In this document: piece by piece, positions 36,255-43,639 of the stretch
Numbering within the stretch: the stretch's first letter is position 1
Layout: each line of letters opens with the position of its first letter
NCBI RefSeq assembly: GCF_030433855.1
Contig: NZ_JARUXC010000001.1
Location: forward strand, 186,001 to 250,000
Length of the DNA stretch: 64,000 nt
Origin: Agreia sp. PsM10
GTDB taxonomy: Bacteria > Actinomycetota > Actinomycetes > Actinomycetales > Microbacteriaceae
Direction: 5' to 3'
Notes under the pieces: generated by a model
Databases searched by the model: none
What the model was told of the DNA's origin: nothing
The model's input: only the letters and a program-made list of their open reading frames with translations
Made by a program: the position numbers and the translations under genes

Positions 36255-36481
36255 ACTTTTGGCGAGCTCGCGACAATCGATGTCCACGGCATGGTGGCGT
36301 TCTCATCTGCCCAGACACGCTTTGTCGCGCGAGCGGGACGCTTATCGCTCCCGCAGCGGGCGACCGCCCCCGCAATATGCTGCTGGGCCTAAGGGTCGTG
36401 CGTCGACCGGCGATCGTTTCTCACATACCCCCAGTTCGGCCGCCCCCGGCCGGTGAACAGGTAGAGCACTAGTCTTTGCAT
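36255..36481. other. Non-coding left end of island one
   Basis: About 230 bp without a convincing ORF. It contains several GC-rich inverted repeats, including GCGGGA/TCCCGC and CGGCC repeats near 36441-36462. The promoter of the gene at 36482 should lie here, but I see no clear -35/-10 pair. No integrase gene is present. Confidence 0.4.
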
Positions 36482-37626
36482 GTGGCACAAGCTGAGAGCT
36501 CCGCTAGGCGGATCAAGCTGACCGGAGCGCGTTTCAATGGCGGCAGGCTTCCGGTCGACTCTCTCGTCGAGCTCGAGCGATACCAGGAGCTGCTTCGGAT
36601 CGTGGCGCGTTCGTCTTGGCGGCAGGATCATCCAGGCGAAGATCTGCCTGCTGACTTCGACGATGAGGTAAGCCTCACGATCGAGTCCATCGAGGAGGGC
36701 AGCGCGGACGTGATGCTCGCCTTCGAGCGGCACGCGGTTTACCAGGAGTACCAGCGACAAGCTGACGACACGGTGAGCGACATGATCGCGGCGTCGTATG
36801 AGTCTCGAGAGCTACCCGAGTTCCCGGCTGCGATCGCGTCCGAGGTGCGCGAGCGCATCGTGCTCCTCGGAACGTCGCTCGAAGCGGGTCAATCAATCGA
36901 GGTCTACACGGCCGGCCCCTCAAACCCACCGATCGAGATTACGATCGAGAGCCGGCGCGAGGTCGTCCAGACCTTCGCGCTGGAGGACTTCATTTCTGCG
37001 CCCATGCCCGATGTTCATGGAGAGCTCCAGAGTCACTCCGAAACGATCGTCGGGCGGATCACGGAGATCGATGCCGAGAAGGCAACTTTTCGATTCGAAA
37101 GCCTACGACACGGCCGTCTGATCGGCCACTACGACGCCGAGGGACAGCTGTTTGACGATATCCGCAGCGTTCTTGACTCGCCCGCTGAAGCACCCATTCT
37201 TCGAGTCGAGGGGCAGCTGCAATACAAGCGAGACGGCAGCCCCTGGCGCTTCACCGAGACCTACGCAGTCGAGCAGTTCGTCCCCGGATCCGGATCCTGG
37301 GCCGAGCGTCTAATTGAGCTCGCTCAGCTCTCCACCGGGTGGGCCGATTCTGACAATGCGACACCGGTTGCAGTCGTGGCCCTCGAGGCGACGAACGCTC
37401 TTATGCAAGCGATCTCAGACGCCGGGCGGCAGCTCCCTAGCTTCTATCGACGGAGGAGGGTGGCATCATCCTCGAGTGGGCGACTCTCAGCGTGGTACGC
37501 AGCGTCGAGGTGACTAGCCAGGCGGACTTCGAGCTCTTCCTGAGGCCTGCCGCTGGCGGGGCATCACTCGTAGAGACAGCAAACCTTCAGGAGGCCGTCG
37601 ACTTCGCGGTCGGTGATAGCGAGTGA
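36482..37626 (+). CDS. Conserved hypothetical protein, frameshifted near its 3' end
   Basis: The predicted product has about 345 residues up to a frame break. The N-terminal ~110 residues contain a helical part and acidic strands (LVELERYQELLRIVARSSW, DEVSLTIESIEEGSADVML). Beta-rich segments follow (SIEVYTAGPSNPPIEITIES, EKATFRFESLRHGRLIGHYD). The frame runs on to a stop at 37513, but from about 37447 the -1 frame has much better coding: TEEGGIILEWATLSVVRSVE and so on to TGA 37624-37626, overlapping the next gene's GTG. Adding one C at TATCGACG would restore LPSFYPTEEGGIILEW. It is therefore a 1-base deletion or a sequencing error. GTG 36482 is preferred to TTG 36476. Function is unknown. Confidence 0.65.
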
Positions 37627-38105
37627 GTCCCGTGGATTTTGAGCTGACGGACGGCGAGAGCCTGATGGCGAGCGAGCACGAGCTGATTTATCGGCAGATA
37701 ACCGAGCACCTCATGCACGGGACTAACGTTGCGACCCACGCGTTCACCGGAGCTACGGCGGACGCCGGAAAGCCCTCCTACGCTCGGTCTGCCACAGTCA
37801 GCGCGCAAGAGAGCCGCGACTGGCACGCGGCCAACGCCAAGAGTGCGTCTCTCGGCGTTTGGGGATTGACGGTGGGTGAGGTGATCATCGCGAACTCTCA
37901 TGTGATCGAAGATTCCAAAGCGCCCCTCAGCCAGGGGAAGGTGCGCTCGCCGGGTCACTGTTACGTCGATGCCCGCGAGCTCGACCGCCTGGCACTCAAG
38001 GACCTTCGCGCGCAGCTCTGGTCAGCTGCAATGGCTCGCAAAGAGATACCGACGAGGGAGCCACTTGCAGACGGCGAACTCGACATTGACATCGATCCGG
38101 CCTAG
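37623..38105 (+). CDS. Conserved hypothetical protein coupled to the upstream gene
   Basis: The 160-residue protein opens with SPVDFELTDGESL and YRQITEHLMHG. It then has THAFTGATADAGKPSYARSA, SAQESRDWHAAN, SLGVWGLTVGEVI, a Cys/His spot SPGHCYVDARELD and an acidic end (DGELDIDIDPA). The layout recalls small proteins with an 'RQ...F.p...D...lSv...G.W.vtv.E' pattern that pair with a larger partner, from memory only. The GTGA overlap with the restored upstream frame shows they were a coupled pair. Confidence 0.6.
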   Translation: MSPVDFELTDGESLMASEHELIYRQITEHLMHGTNVATHAFTGATADAGKPSYARSATVSAQESRDWHAANAKSASLGVWGLTVGEVIIANSHVIEDSKAPLSQGKVRSPGHCYVDARELDRLALKDLRAQLWSAAMARKEIPTREPLADGELDIDIDPA

Positions 38106-38160
38106 TGGCTGGCCCTCGCAGCCTACGGATCGACCGCTGGCAGGCGTGATCCTGCAATAG

Positions 38161-38610
38161 CTACTCGCTAGCAGGCGCGACGGTTCCTATATCATCCTGA
38201 TTTCGGATGACGGCGATCTGCACGCGGATCGCGTCCTTCTTCCAATCCGGCATGTCGGGGTCATCAAGGGATAGTCGCAAGGCGGCTTCGCCTTCGATAT
38301 GGCTGGCCCAGAGATATGGGAGCCGGCGCTCGCCGATGAGCCCTATGAGTGTCAAGGCCTCGGATCCCATTCGGGAGGCCTCCTCTGGGTCGGATGAGCC
38401 GCCCTTGTTGTAGTTCTCAAGCAGCTTGGCTAACTGCTCGCGCTCGACCATGAGACGCGTGAAGGCTCGATCTTGCTCTGCAACTCTCCGCGTGTTGCGT
38501 CTGTCGACAACGCCAAGAATGATCGCGATCACGCCCGTGGCGATAGCAACGACTACAGCAACGGCTTGAATCCAAAGCGCAACGGTATCTTCCACAAGCC
38601 CATCTTGCAC
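38161..38610 (-). CDS. Hypothetical single-pass membrane protein
   Basis: The 149-residue protein has one N-terminal transmembrane helix (IQAVAVVVAIATGVIAIILG) followed by a basic stretch. A cytosolic helical domain comes next (EREQLAKLLENYNKG, EASRMGSEALTLIGLIGERR, DDPDMPDWKKDAIRVQIAVI). Start GTG 38610, or GTG 38595. It lies 24 bp downstream of the PIN-like gene on the same strand and is probably co-transcribed, possibly as a partner. No family is recognised. Confidence 0.55.
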   Translation of the reverse strand: MQDGLVEDTVALWIQAVAVVVAIATGVIAIILGVVDRRNTRRVAEQDRAFTRLMVEREQLAKLLENYNKGGSSDPEEASRMGSEALTLIGLIGERRLPYLWASHIEGEAALRLSLDDPDMPDWKKDAIRVQIAVIRNQDDIGTVAPASE

Positions 38611-38634
38611 GACGTGCGGACCACGGACGGCGGG

Positions 38635-39480
38635 CTAGGCGGTTTCTGTCTCGTAGTCGTACTTGAGCCTGCTGCTCTCTAGGCCAGCTGCACGCGCTCG
38701 AAAGGTTTGGTTCAGGTCGTAGCTGATGAGTTTGGAACGCCCGGCGTAGGGCAGTATGTCAAGGCCGCGTCTGACCATCTCGGCGTCGGGGGTCTCAAGA
38801 GGTACATGGCCCAAGTCGTCGGTGAGCAACGCAATAGTGGTCTGCTGGAAGCCACCACGTTCTTCGTAGGCGTGGCGCGCACTGTTCGAGTAAAACATCT
38901 CCTCGATGCGTTTGAGAGCGGCCCTGACCTGCGTGCGGACGAGCTCGCCGTGATCAGTCTTGTCGCGGCTCAGCTTCTTACCGTCGAGTTCCACAACGGC
39001 TGCCATTGTGACAACGACGTACAGCCTTACACTCGGGCGTTCGCCCAGCAAATTGTGCCATTCGGCATCAGCGAATCCGGCACCCATCGCGACGAAGACT
39101 GATGTGTCCGGCACAATCGCCAGAGCGTCACCTCTGCCCCAAGTTCGCGAATCGGAGTCGAAGGTTCGCAGCTCGCCATCGAGTGCCGCCTGTCGCGTTA
39201 GCACTTCATTCTGCACGGTCGTACTCAGCGTGCGGCCGTCGATGTAGTTCGAATTTGATCCAAACAACGACCAGTAGAGCCGACTCGTTATTAGACGGTC
39301 AATGTCGTCCTCGGAAATGAGCCCGCGCAATAGAACGCGCTGAGTAGCTGCCCAGGAAAGCCAGCGGTTGAACATGTCGCTCGGGTCGCTTCCGTTCATT
39401 ACTTCGGTCGTAGCCCGACGGGCTTCCACCAAAGCAGCGCGAACTGTGGAGAGAGCGCCACCGGACAACAATTTCAGCAT
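38635..39480 (-). CDS. PIN-domain-like protein (putative toxin ribonuclease)
   Basis: The 281-residue protein has an N-terminal helical region of about 110 residues (LKLLSGGALSTVRAALVEAR). A PIN-like core follows: AIVPDTSVFVAMG (first Asp), VVVTMAAVVELDGKK (Glu and Asp) and TTIALLTDDLGHVPLETPDAEMV (C-terminal acidic positions). The spacing fits larger PIN proteins of the PIN_4/DUF4935 kind, usually Mg-dependent RNases in toxin-antitoxin or defence loci. ATG 39480 is chosen; upstream in-frame sequence to 39639 looks non-coding. Assignment is by motif reading only. Confidence 0.55.
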   Translation of the reverse strand: MLKLLSGGALSTVRAALVEARRATTEVMNGSDPSDMFNRWLSWAATQRVLLRGLISEDDIDRLITSRLYWSLFGSNSNYIDGRTLSTTVQNEVLTRQAALDGELRTFDSDSRTWGRGDALAIVPDTSVFVAMGAGFADAEWHNLLGERPSVRLYVVVTMAAVVELDGKKLSRDKTDHGELVRTQVRAALKRIEEMFYSNSARHAYEERGGFQQTTIALLTDDLGHVPLETPDAEMVRRGLDILPYAGRSKLISYDLNQTFRARAAGLESSRLKYDYETETA

Positions 39481-39706
39481 GCCTAAGGATAGATCTGTTG
39501 TGAGTCTTGGCGGGTGGGCGTGGACGTTCGAGAAGTGGTTCACACTCAGAGCGGGGCTGAAACTCGTTCCTCGGTCGCGCCACCGATTGCTAGTTGCTTC
39601 CAGAAGATTTCGGGGCTGCCCGGCGCATGCAGCATTCATGCCAGCAGTACACGAGACGCGTTGACCAAGCTATACAACCTGCCGATGCAGCCGGCTGCCC
39701 GATGGC

Positions 39707-39830
39707 GTTCGACCCCGCCTCGATCGCGGTCATCATCCTCGTGGTGATGGGCATCGCGTTCCTGGCCGGAACGATCCCGGCGCTGCGGGCGGCCCGGCAG
39801 GATCCGATCGAGTCGCTTCGGTACGAGTAG
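39707..39830 (+). pseudogene. Displaced 3' fragment of a MacB-like permease gene
   Basis: It encodes the last 41 residues of the permease family and ends DPIESLRYE. It differs from the intact gene's end (to 36173) by one residue (Ala for Thr), although many third bases differ. It has no start context and is joined upstream to unrelated island DNA. It is the duplicated target end left at the right edge of the first island. Confidence 0.85.
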
Positions 39831-39911
39831 TCCGCTCTGTCGTAGCTCGTTCGCCTGTTCGCCGGGGCCCTGTGGATAACTTCCACGGGGTTTCGGCGTT
39901 TCAGGGCACCA
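39708..39911 (+). repeat. Right 204-bp direct repeat flanking the first island
   Basis: Gap-free partner of 36051-36254 with 14 mismatches, most of them silent in the permease frame. After GGGCACCA it runs into host DNA (the cpaF remnant). Left of 39701 the sequence has no similarity to the permease gene, marking the island end. Confidence 0.9.
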
Positions 39912-39945
39912 TGTCGGTCGGGGGTGAGCGACAGGAGTATCGACC

Positions 39946-40260
39946 GTGACGAACGCCGTGCAGGTGATCACCGAGCGTGTGCGCGACCAGGTGCGTCGCG
40001 AAGGCGTCGACCTGGCCTCCGATCACACGCTGGCGAGGCGGTTCGTCGACGACGAGGTGCGCAGCTATACGGAGCGGGCGTTGGGTGGCAGCACGCCTCT
40101 GCTGGCAGATGAGGCGGTGGCGGCTCGCGAGGTCGTGGCCTCGCTCACGGGGTTCGGTGCGCTGCAGCCCCTGCTCGACGATCCGGGCATCGAAGAGATC
40201 TGGATCAACGCGCCCGATGATGATTTATCAATCGACACTCAATTTAGGCTTGGACGATGA
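39946..40260 (+). pseudogene. 5' remnant of a Tad pilus ATPase gene (TadA/CpaF family)
   Basis: GTG 39946, after CAGGAG, starts an actinobacterial CpaF-like N-terminus: VITERVRDQVRREGVDLA, LARRFVDDEVRSYTERALGG, VASLTGFGALQPLLDDPGIE and EIWINAPDD. At about 40219 similarity stops, just before the expected RVFVARxGR continuation, and 12 foreign residues lead to TGA 40258. No Walker motifs remain, so the product cannot work. No other tad genes are in the window; in relatives they may lie between here and prfB, by recollection. Confidence 0.8.
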
Positions 40261-40439
40261 GCGCCGAAGACCTATACAGCGAGCTAAGGGAAACTCCCGA
40301 GGAGTGGCGCTGTCGAGAGATGCCAGACATTTTTGCGGGCCTCTCATGCGGGAGGCTGCGGGAGCACGAGGGTGACCATGCCGAGCTAGCCAAAGGCCAC
40401 CCTCGTGCTGTGATCATCTGGCCGCAGCCCACTGACTAA
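40257..40439 (+). CDS. Small hypothetical protein with Cys/His motif
   Basis: The 60-residue ORF has an ATG overlapping the stop of the cpaF remnant (ATGA). It contains WRCREMPDIFAGLSCGRLRE then HEGDH, a C-x11-C-x6-H-x3-H arrangement that could bind zinc. Small phage- and plasmid-borne actinobacterial proteins often look like this. Its own promoter would have been inside the disrupted gene. Function unknown. Confidence 0.4.
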   Translation: MSAEDLYSELRETPEEWRCREMPDIFAGLSCGRLREHEGDHAELAKGHPRAVIIWPQPTD

Positions 40440-40684
40440 AGGGGCTTATTCAAGCTGTCTTCCTGAACGTTACGTTTACGTACTGAGGCGCTGTAGTTAC
40501 TGCCCCTTGGCTCTACGCTCGCAATTCTTCGCAGGCCCTTGTCTATCCATTTGATGTTGATTGCAACACCCAAGAATTCACGAGGAGGTGCACCCTTTGC
40601 TTCAGGCCAGTTCGCGCCCAAACAAGCTTTTATTGCCAGCCTCAGTACGGTCTCGATCTGCTGTATTGCTTGGCTAGGCTCCAT
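40436..40684 (-). CDS. Small hypothetical protein, possibly truncated
   Basis: The 82-residue ORF starts MEPSQAIQQIETVLRLAIKA and continues CLGANWPEAKGAPPREFLGV. The N-terminal helix resembles the start of larger helical proteins, but the C-terminus (YSASVRKRNVQEDSLNKPL) matches nothing I know, so it may be cut. It is divergent from the HEPN-like gene; the 60-bp gap should hold both promoters. Confidence 0.4.
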   Translation of the reverse strand: MEPSQAIQQIETVLRLAIKACLGANWPEAKGAPPREFLGVAINIKWIDKGLRRIASVEPRGSNYSASVRKRNVQEDSLNKPL

Positions 40685-40744
40685 GATTCAACTCTATGGC
40701 TGGCGAATCGATGGATCATTCGGGTGATGCGCTAAGTTCAGCCC

Positions 40745-41485
40745 ATGCCAGAAGAGCACAATGTGGCCAAGCCCGACCGAGTGACTCAAGCTTTAATGTC
40801 TGCTCTGGGAATTGCGCAGGACGAAGTGGTGTCTCTCAATAGCGATCAATATATGAAGGTTCGGGCCGCCTACTCCGACGCACAGTCGGAAGACCGACGA
40901 GCGATCAACGAGTTGCTTGGGGAAGTCATTCTGACCTCCTCTGCAACGGACGAAGCCGTTAATTCGCTGATCGGCTATTTAGTTATGCGCGACGACGCCG
41001 CCCGTGCTGCTAGGGCTATTTCGACTATGAGTTTGGATCAGCGCCTGAAGCACCTCCACAAGCTGCTTCCAACATTCGCTGAAGGTACTGCGCTGCTAAG
41101 TCACCTGCACGATATGCGGCATTTTCGGAATCACCTAGCCCATGGTTCGGTCGAGACGTTCAGCGTCGTGGACGGCGAGATCGTTCCCGGTTGGAAGCTG
41201 CACTACATGGTGAAACGCAAAGGCCAGTCTGTCGAAGAGGTCGTACCAATCGATGCCGAGGCCCTGAGGGACAGGGTTCGCCGCGCTCGCGTCCTCCAGA
41301 CCGTGATTCTCGACCTGCTCTATAACTTTGTTTTCTGCCGAACCTTGGGGATCGAGCTGAGGCTAGTTCCCTTTCTGGCCGTTCACGATTCGAACGCAAC
41401 CTCGGGAGCCCCACGAGACGAGCCATGGTTCAGGCCCACCCTTGCCGCGATGTTCCCGGAGAGCAAGGCCAAGCCTTCTCGCTGA
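40745..41485 (+). CDS. HEPN-like protein with RNHLAH motif
   Basis: The 246-residue, mostly helical protein has LNSDQYMKVRAAYSDAQSED, ATDEAVNSLIGYLVMRDDAA and LDQRLKHLHKLLPTFAEGTA, then the motif MRHFRNHLAHG (residues 125-134). R128-N-x3-H133 fits the Rx4-6H catalytic signature of HEPN ribonuclease domains, common in abortive-infection and toxin systems. A beta-rich segment and a helical end follow. No obvious antitoxin is adjacent except perhaps the divergent 82-residue ORF. Confidence 0.55.
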   Translation: MPEEHNVAKPDRVTQALMSALGIAQDEVVSLNSDQYMKVRAAYSDAQSEDRRAINELLGEVILTSSATDEAVNSLIGYLVMRDDAARAARAISTMSLDQRLKHLHKLLPTFAEGTALLSHLHDMRHFRNHLAHGSVETFSVVDGEIVPGWKLHYMVKRKGQSVEEVVPIDAEALRDRVRRARVLQTVILDLLYNFVFCRTLGIELRLVPFLAVHDSNATSGAPRDEPWFRPTLAAMFPESKAKPSR

Positions 41486-41672
41486 CCGGGTAATCGAACT
41501 CGATGGCGATACGGTCTCCTGCTGCCCACGTGAACGGTGAGGTCACCGCATGGGGATGCGCTTCGTCGGGGACATCCTGCGTCAATGAGTGTTGGGGGCC
41601 GAGAACATGCCGTTGTATTTGCGGGATACAAATTGTAATGTTGGGATACGCATCCGAGCGAAGGGCAGTCTC
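41486..41672. promoter_or_regulatory. Palindrome and repeats upstream of the IMPase-like operon
   Basis: The 19-bp near-palindrome TTGTATTTGCGGGATACAA (41613-41631; arms TTGTAT/ATACAA) lies 42 bp before the IMPase-like ATG. GGGATAC occurs twice (41623, 41643), 20 bp apart, and TGTAAT (41634-41639) is a possible -10 between them. This is a plausible operator, perhaps for the ribbon-helix-helix protein encoded third in the operon. The rest of the gap (41486-41612) shows no coding sequence. Confidence 0.4.
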
Positions 41673-42815
41673 ATGAACCGTCTTATCCCGACTAGTACTT
41701 CTCACATCATAGAAAAATTGACGATGATCTGCCGTTGGGCAGTTGATGAAACTCTGGAAATCGCCTACGGCACCTCCCGCAGTCCCGGACTGGACCTCAA
41801 TCTGAAGGTCGGGAGTCAGCTCTCGCACGGGGAGCAGTTAGATCTACTAGACGGGCTTCCGCAAGGGATGAACCCGTCACCGGCTACAGTCGCACGACTT
41901 TCGAAGTACGGCGCTCCGGCCACAAAAGAAGATATTCATGTGCACCAGTTCATTCAGGACAAGATCTCAGAATGGCTCACGGGCCTCATCTCGGCTATCG
42001 CCGGGGAAGAAGCCTCTCCTGAAGACTGGGCAGCATTCTTGGCGCTGGAGAAAGATGCGCTAGGTGTGATTGTAGATTCGGTCGATGGCACCACCAACGC
42101 TCGCGCGATCCGGAGCGGTTTTAGCTGCAACATCGGCTTGTACCGCTCACTCGGAAGTGGCAAGTTCAAGTTCCTCGGATCAGTGAGCACAAATCAGAGC
42201 CGCGAGACGCTGATCTTCGACGCGCGGAGCGGTTCGACATCCATGGTTAGCCCACGTAATAGCGAAGTTGCTCTCGGCCAGGCCACTGAGCCCGACTCCA
42301 GTCAAAACGTTCCCGGTACCTACGCTTCGGTGGCCGCTAGGGGAGACTCGCGGGCTGAGCTGGCAGCGTTCTTCGATACCGACACTTCTTTCGGGCTCAA
42401 CCCCGTCACCTACGGTGGAGTCGTGGAGTACTCGCCCGCCCTCCATACATTCACCTTGGGCGGCGCTCCGGTGATGATTTCCTTCCCTCTTGGCGGTCTT
42501 GAGTACCTGCATGTCCCGCACGACCAGACGCCTTATGACGCTTTTCCGCTTGCTGGGGTGATCGCAGCAGGCAACTGCACTTATTTTCAGGCCGAAACGT
42601 TGCAGCCGGTAAGCCAAATCGAGATCGAAGACTGGCTCAGTACTGTGACGGGACCGGGAGGCTCAAATCCGCGCCCGGTGAAGGAAGGTCTTCTTGTTCG
42701 TGCTGGCGCGCGGCGTGAGACCACCCAGCACCTCCTTGCTGAGGTCCACAAAGCGTGGCGAGTTCGACAGACTATCTCAGCAGCCAATTCAGACACGGAA
42801 GGGACAGTGGCATGA
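41673..42815 (+). CDS. Divergent inositol-monophosphatase-like (IMPase superfamily) phosphatase
   Basis: The 380-residue protein is about 110 residues longer than typical IMPases. The Li-sensitive phosphatase motifs are recognisable: ATKEDIHVHQFIQDKISEWL (residues 83-102), GEE (111-113) and GVIVDSVDGTTNARA (131-145) with metal ligands D135 and D138. The late motif is PYDAFPLAGVIAAGN with D289. The N-terminal ~80 residues contain an amphipathic helix and an LNLKVGSQL segment. Possible substrates are a sugar phosphate, pAp or another phosphorylated nucleotide; none can be chosen. AAGGG precedes ATG 41673. The stop overlaps the next ORF (ATGA). Confidence 0.65.
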   Translation: MNRLIPTSTSHIIEKLTMICRWAVDETLEIAYGTSRSPGLDLNLKVGSQLSHGEQLDLLDGLPQGMNPSPATVARLSKYGAPATKEDIHVHQFIQDKISEWLTGLISAIAGEEASPEDWAAFLALEKDALGVIVDSVDGTTNARAIRSGFSCNIGLYRSLGSGKFKFLGSVSTNQSRETLIFDARSGSTSMVSPRNSEVALGQATEPDSSQNVPGTYASVAARGDSRAELAAFFDTDTSFGLNPVTYGGVVEYSPALHTFTLGGAPVMISFPLGGLEYLHVPHDQTPYDAFPLAGVIAAGNCTYFQAETLQPVSQIEIEDWLSTVTGPGGSNPRPVKEGLLVRAGARRETTQHLLAEVHKAWRVRQTISAANSDTEGTVA

Positions 42816-42931
42816 CCCCCTTACTTGCAGTGCCAGCCAATCAGCGTTCGCCGCACAGCCAGCTGGATGATGTGCTTGACGGCATCGTTGCCAACCGATC
42901 GGAACTGAAGGTTTGCAAGAATGTCAACTGA
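42812..42931 (+). CDS. 39-residue ORF bridging IMPase-like and RHH genes
   Basis: The start overlaps the phosphatase stop by 4 bp (ATGA) and the end overlaps the RHH gene start by 11 bp. Product: MTPLLAVPANQRSPHSQLDD then VLDGIVANRSELKVCKNVN. It may be a real small protein, or a translational bridge that keeps ribosomes moving to the RHH gene. It is too short for family assignment. Confidence 0.4.
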   Translation: MTPLLAVPANQRSPHSQLDDVLDGIVANRSELKVCKNVN

Positions 42932-43406
42932 ACCTATGACCAGGCCGATCGCGGTACGCGTTTCTATCGAGACACAATCAGCGCTGGAACAACTTTCGAA
43001 GATTCTGAGGACGACACTCGCCGAGCAGGTACGTCTCGCGGTAGACGCCTACGTACTCGATCGTTTGTCGAGACCGTCGCTTGACGCCGAAATTAAGGCA
43101 GCGAAGTCAAGGTTCGACCGCGCAATGCACGTCTTGACGAACGTCAACGGTCGTCCTGATTTGTCGACCGAAAGCAGGGCGACGGGCAACACCGGGAAGC
43201 AGGTCTCGCTGAGGCTAGGGCAGATCGCTCTCATGCGATTAACCTCTCTTGCGGTGCTCGACGACAACGCGGTGGCTGACCAATTGCGCGCCGCGTTTGA
43301 CAAGTATGTCGAGCAAAGGATGAGTGAATCAGAGATCAGCGATGGAATGACGGCTCTGCGTCTGCTTGAAGGAGTCGATCAATTGGCAGCGGACTCGCCT
43401 AATTGA
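42921..43406 (+). CDS. Protein with two tandem ribbon-helix-helix-like domains
   Basis: The 161-residue protein has two similar halves. Residues 8-50 (RPIAVRVSIETQSALEQLSK then TTLAEQVRLAVDAYVLDRL) and 93-134 (KQVSLRLGQIALMRLTSLA then NAVADQLRAAFDKYVEQRM) each show a beta strand of alternating residues followed by two helices. That is the MetJ/Arc ribbon-helix-helix pattern. A Ser/Asp-rich linker (about 51-92) joins them. Such a pseudo-dimer could bind the palindrome upstream of the operon and act as autorepressor or antitoxin. Confidence 0.6.
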   Translation: MSTEPMTRPIAVRVSIETQSALEQLSKILRTTLAEQVRLAVDAYVLDRLSRPSLDAEIKAAKSRFDRAMHVLTNVNGRPDLSTESRATGNTGKQVSLRLGQIALMRLTSLAVLDDNAVADQLRAAFDKYVEQRMSESEISDGMTALRLLEGVDQLAADSPN

Positions 43407-43639
43407 GTGCCAATAGAATCTGCGGGTTGCTTAGCTAGACGTTGGGCAACTGCATCGTCTCGACGGCCCTTGCGTTGAGTCGCCCACAGCTGTTCGCCAT
43501 GGTGCCCCACTCTTGGACGACGAGTAACACCACGGGGAAGGCGCTGCTATCGGCTAGGGCCGGGCCGGCCGGTCTTGTAACCATGGAGACGCAAGCAGGC
43601 AGTTGTCTGCGACTATTGCCGCAGGCAGCCTCAAGCCTC

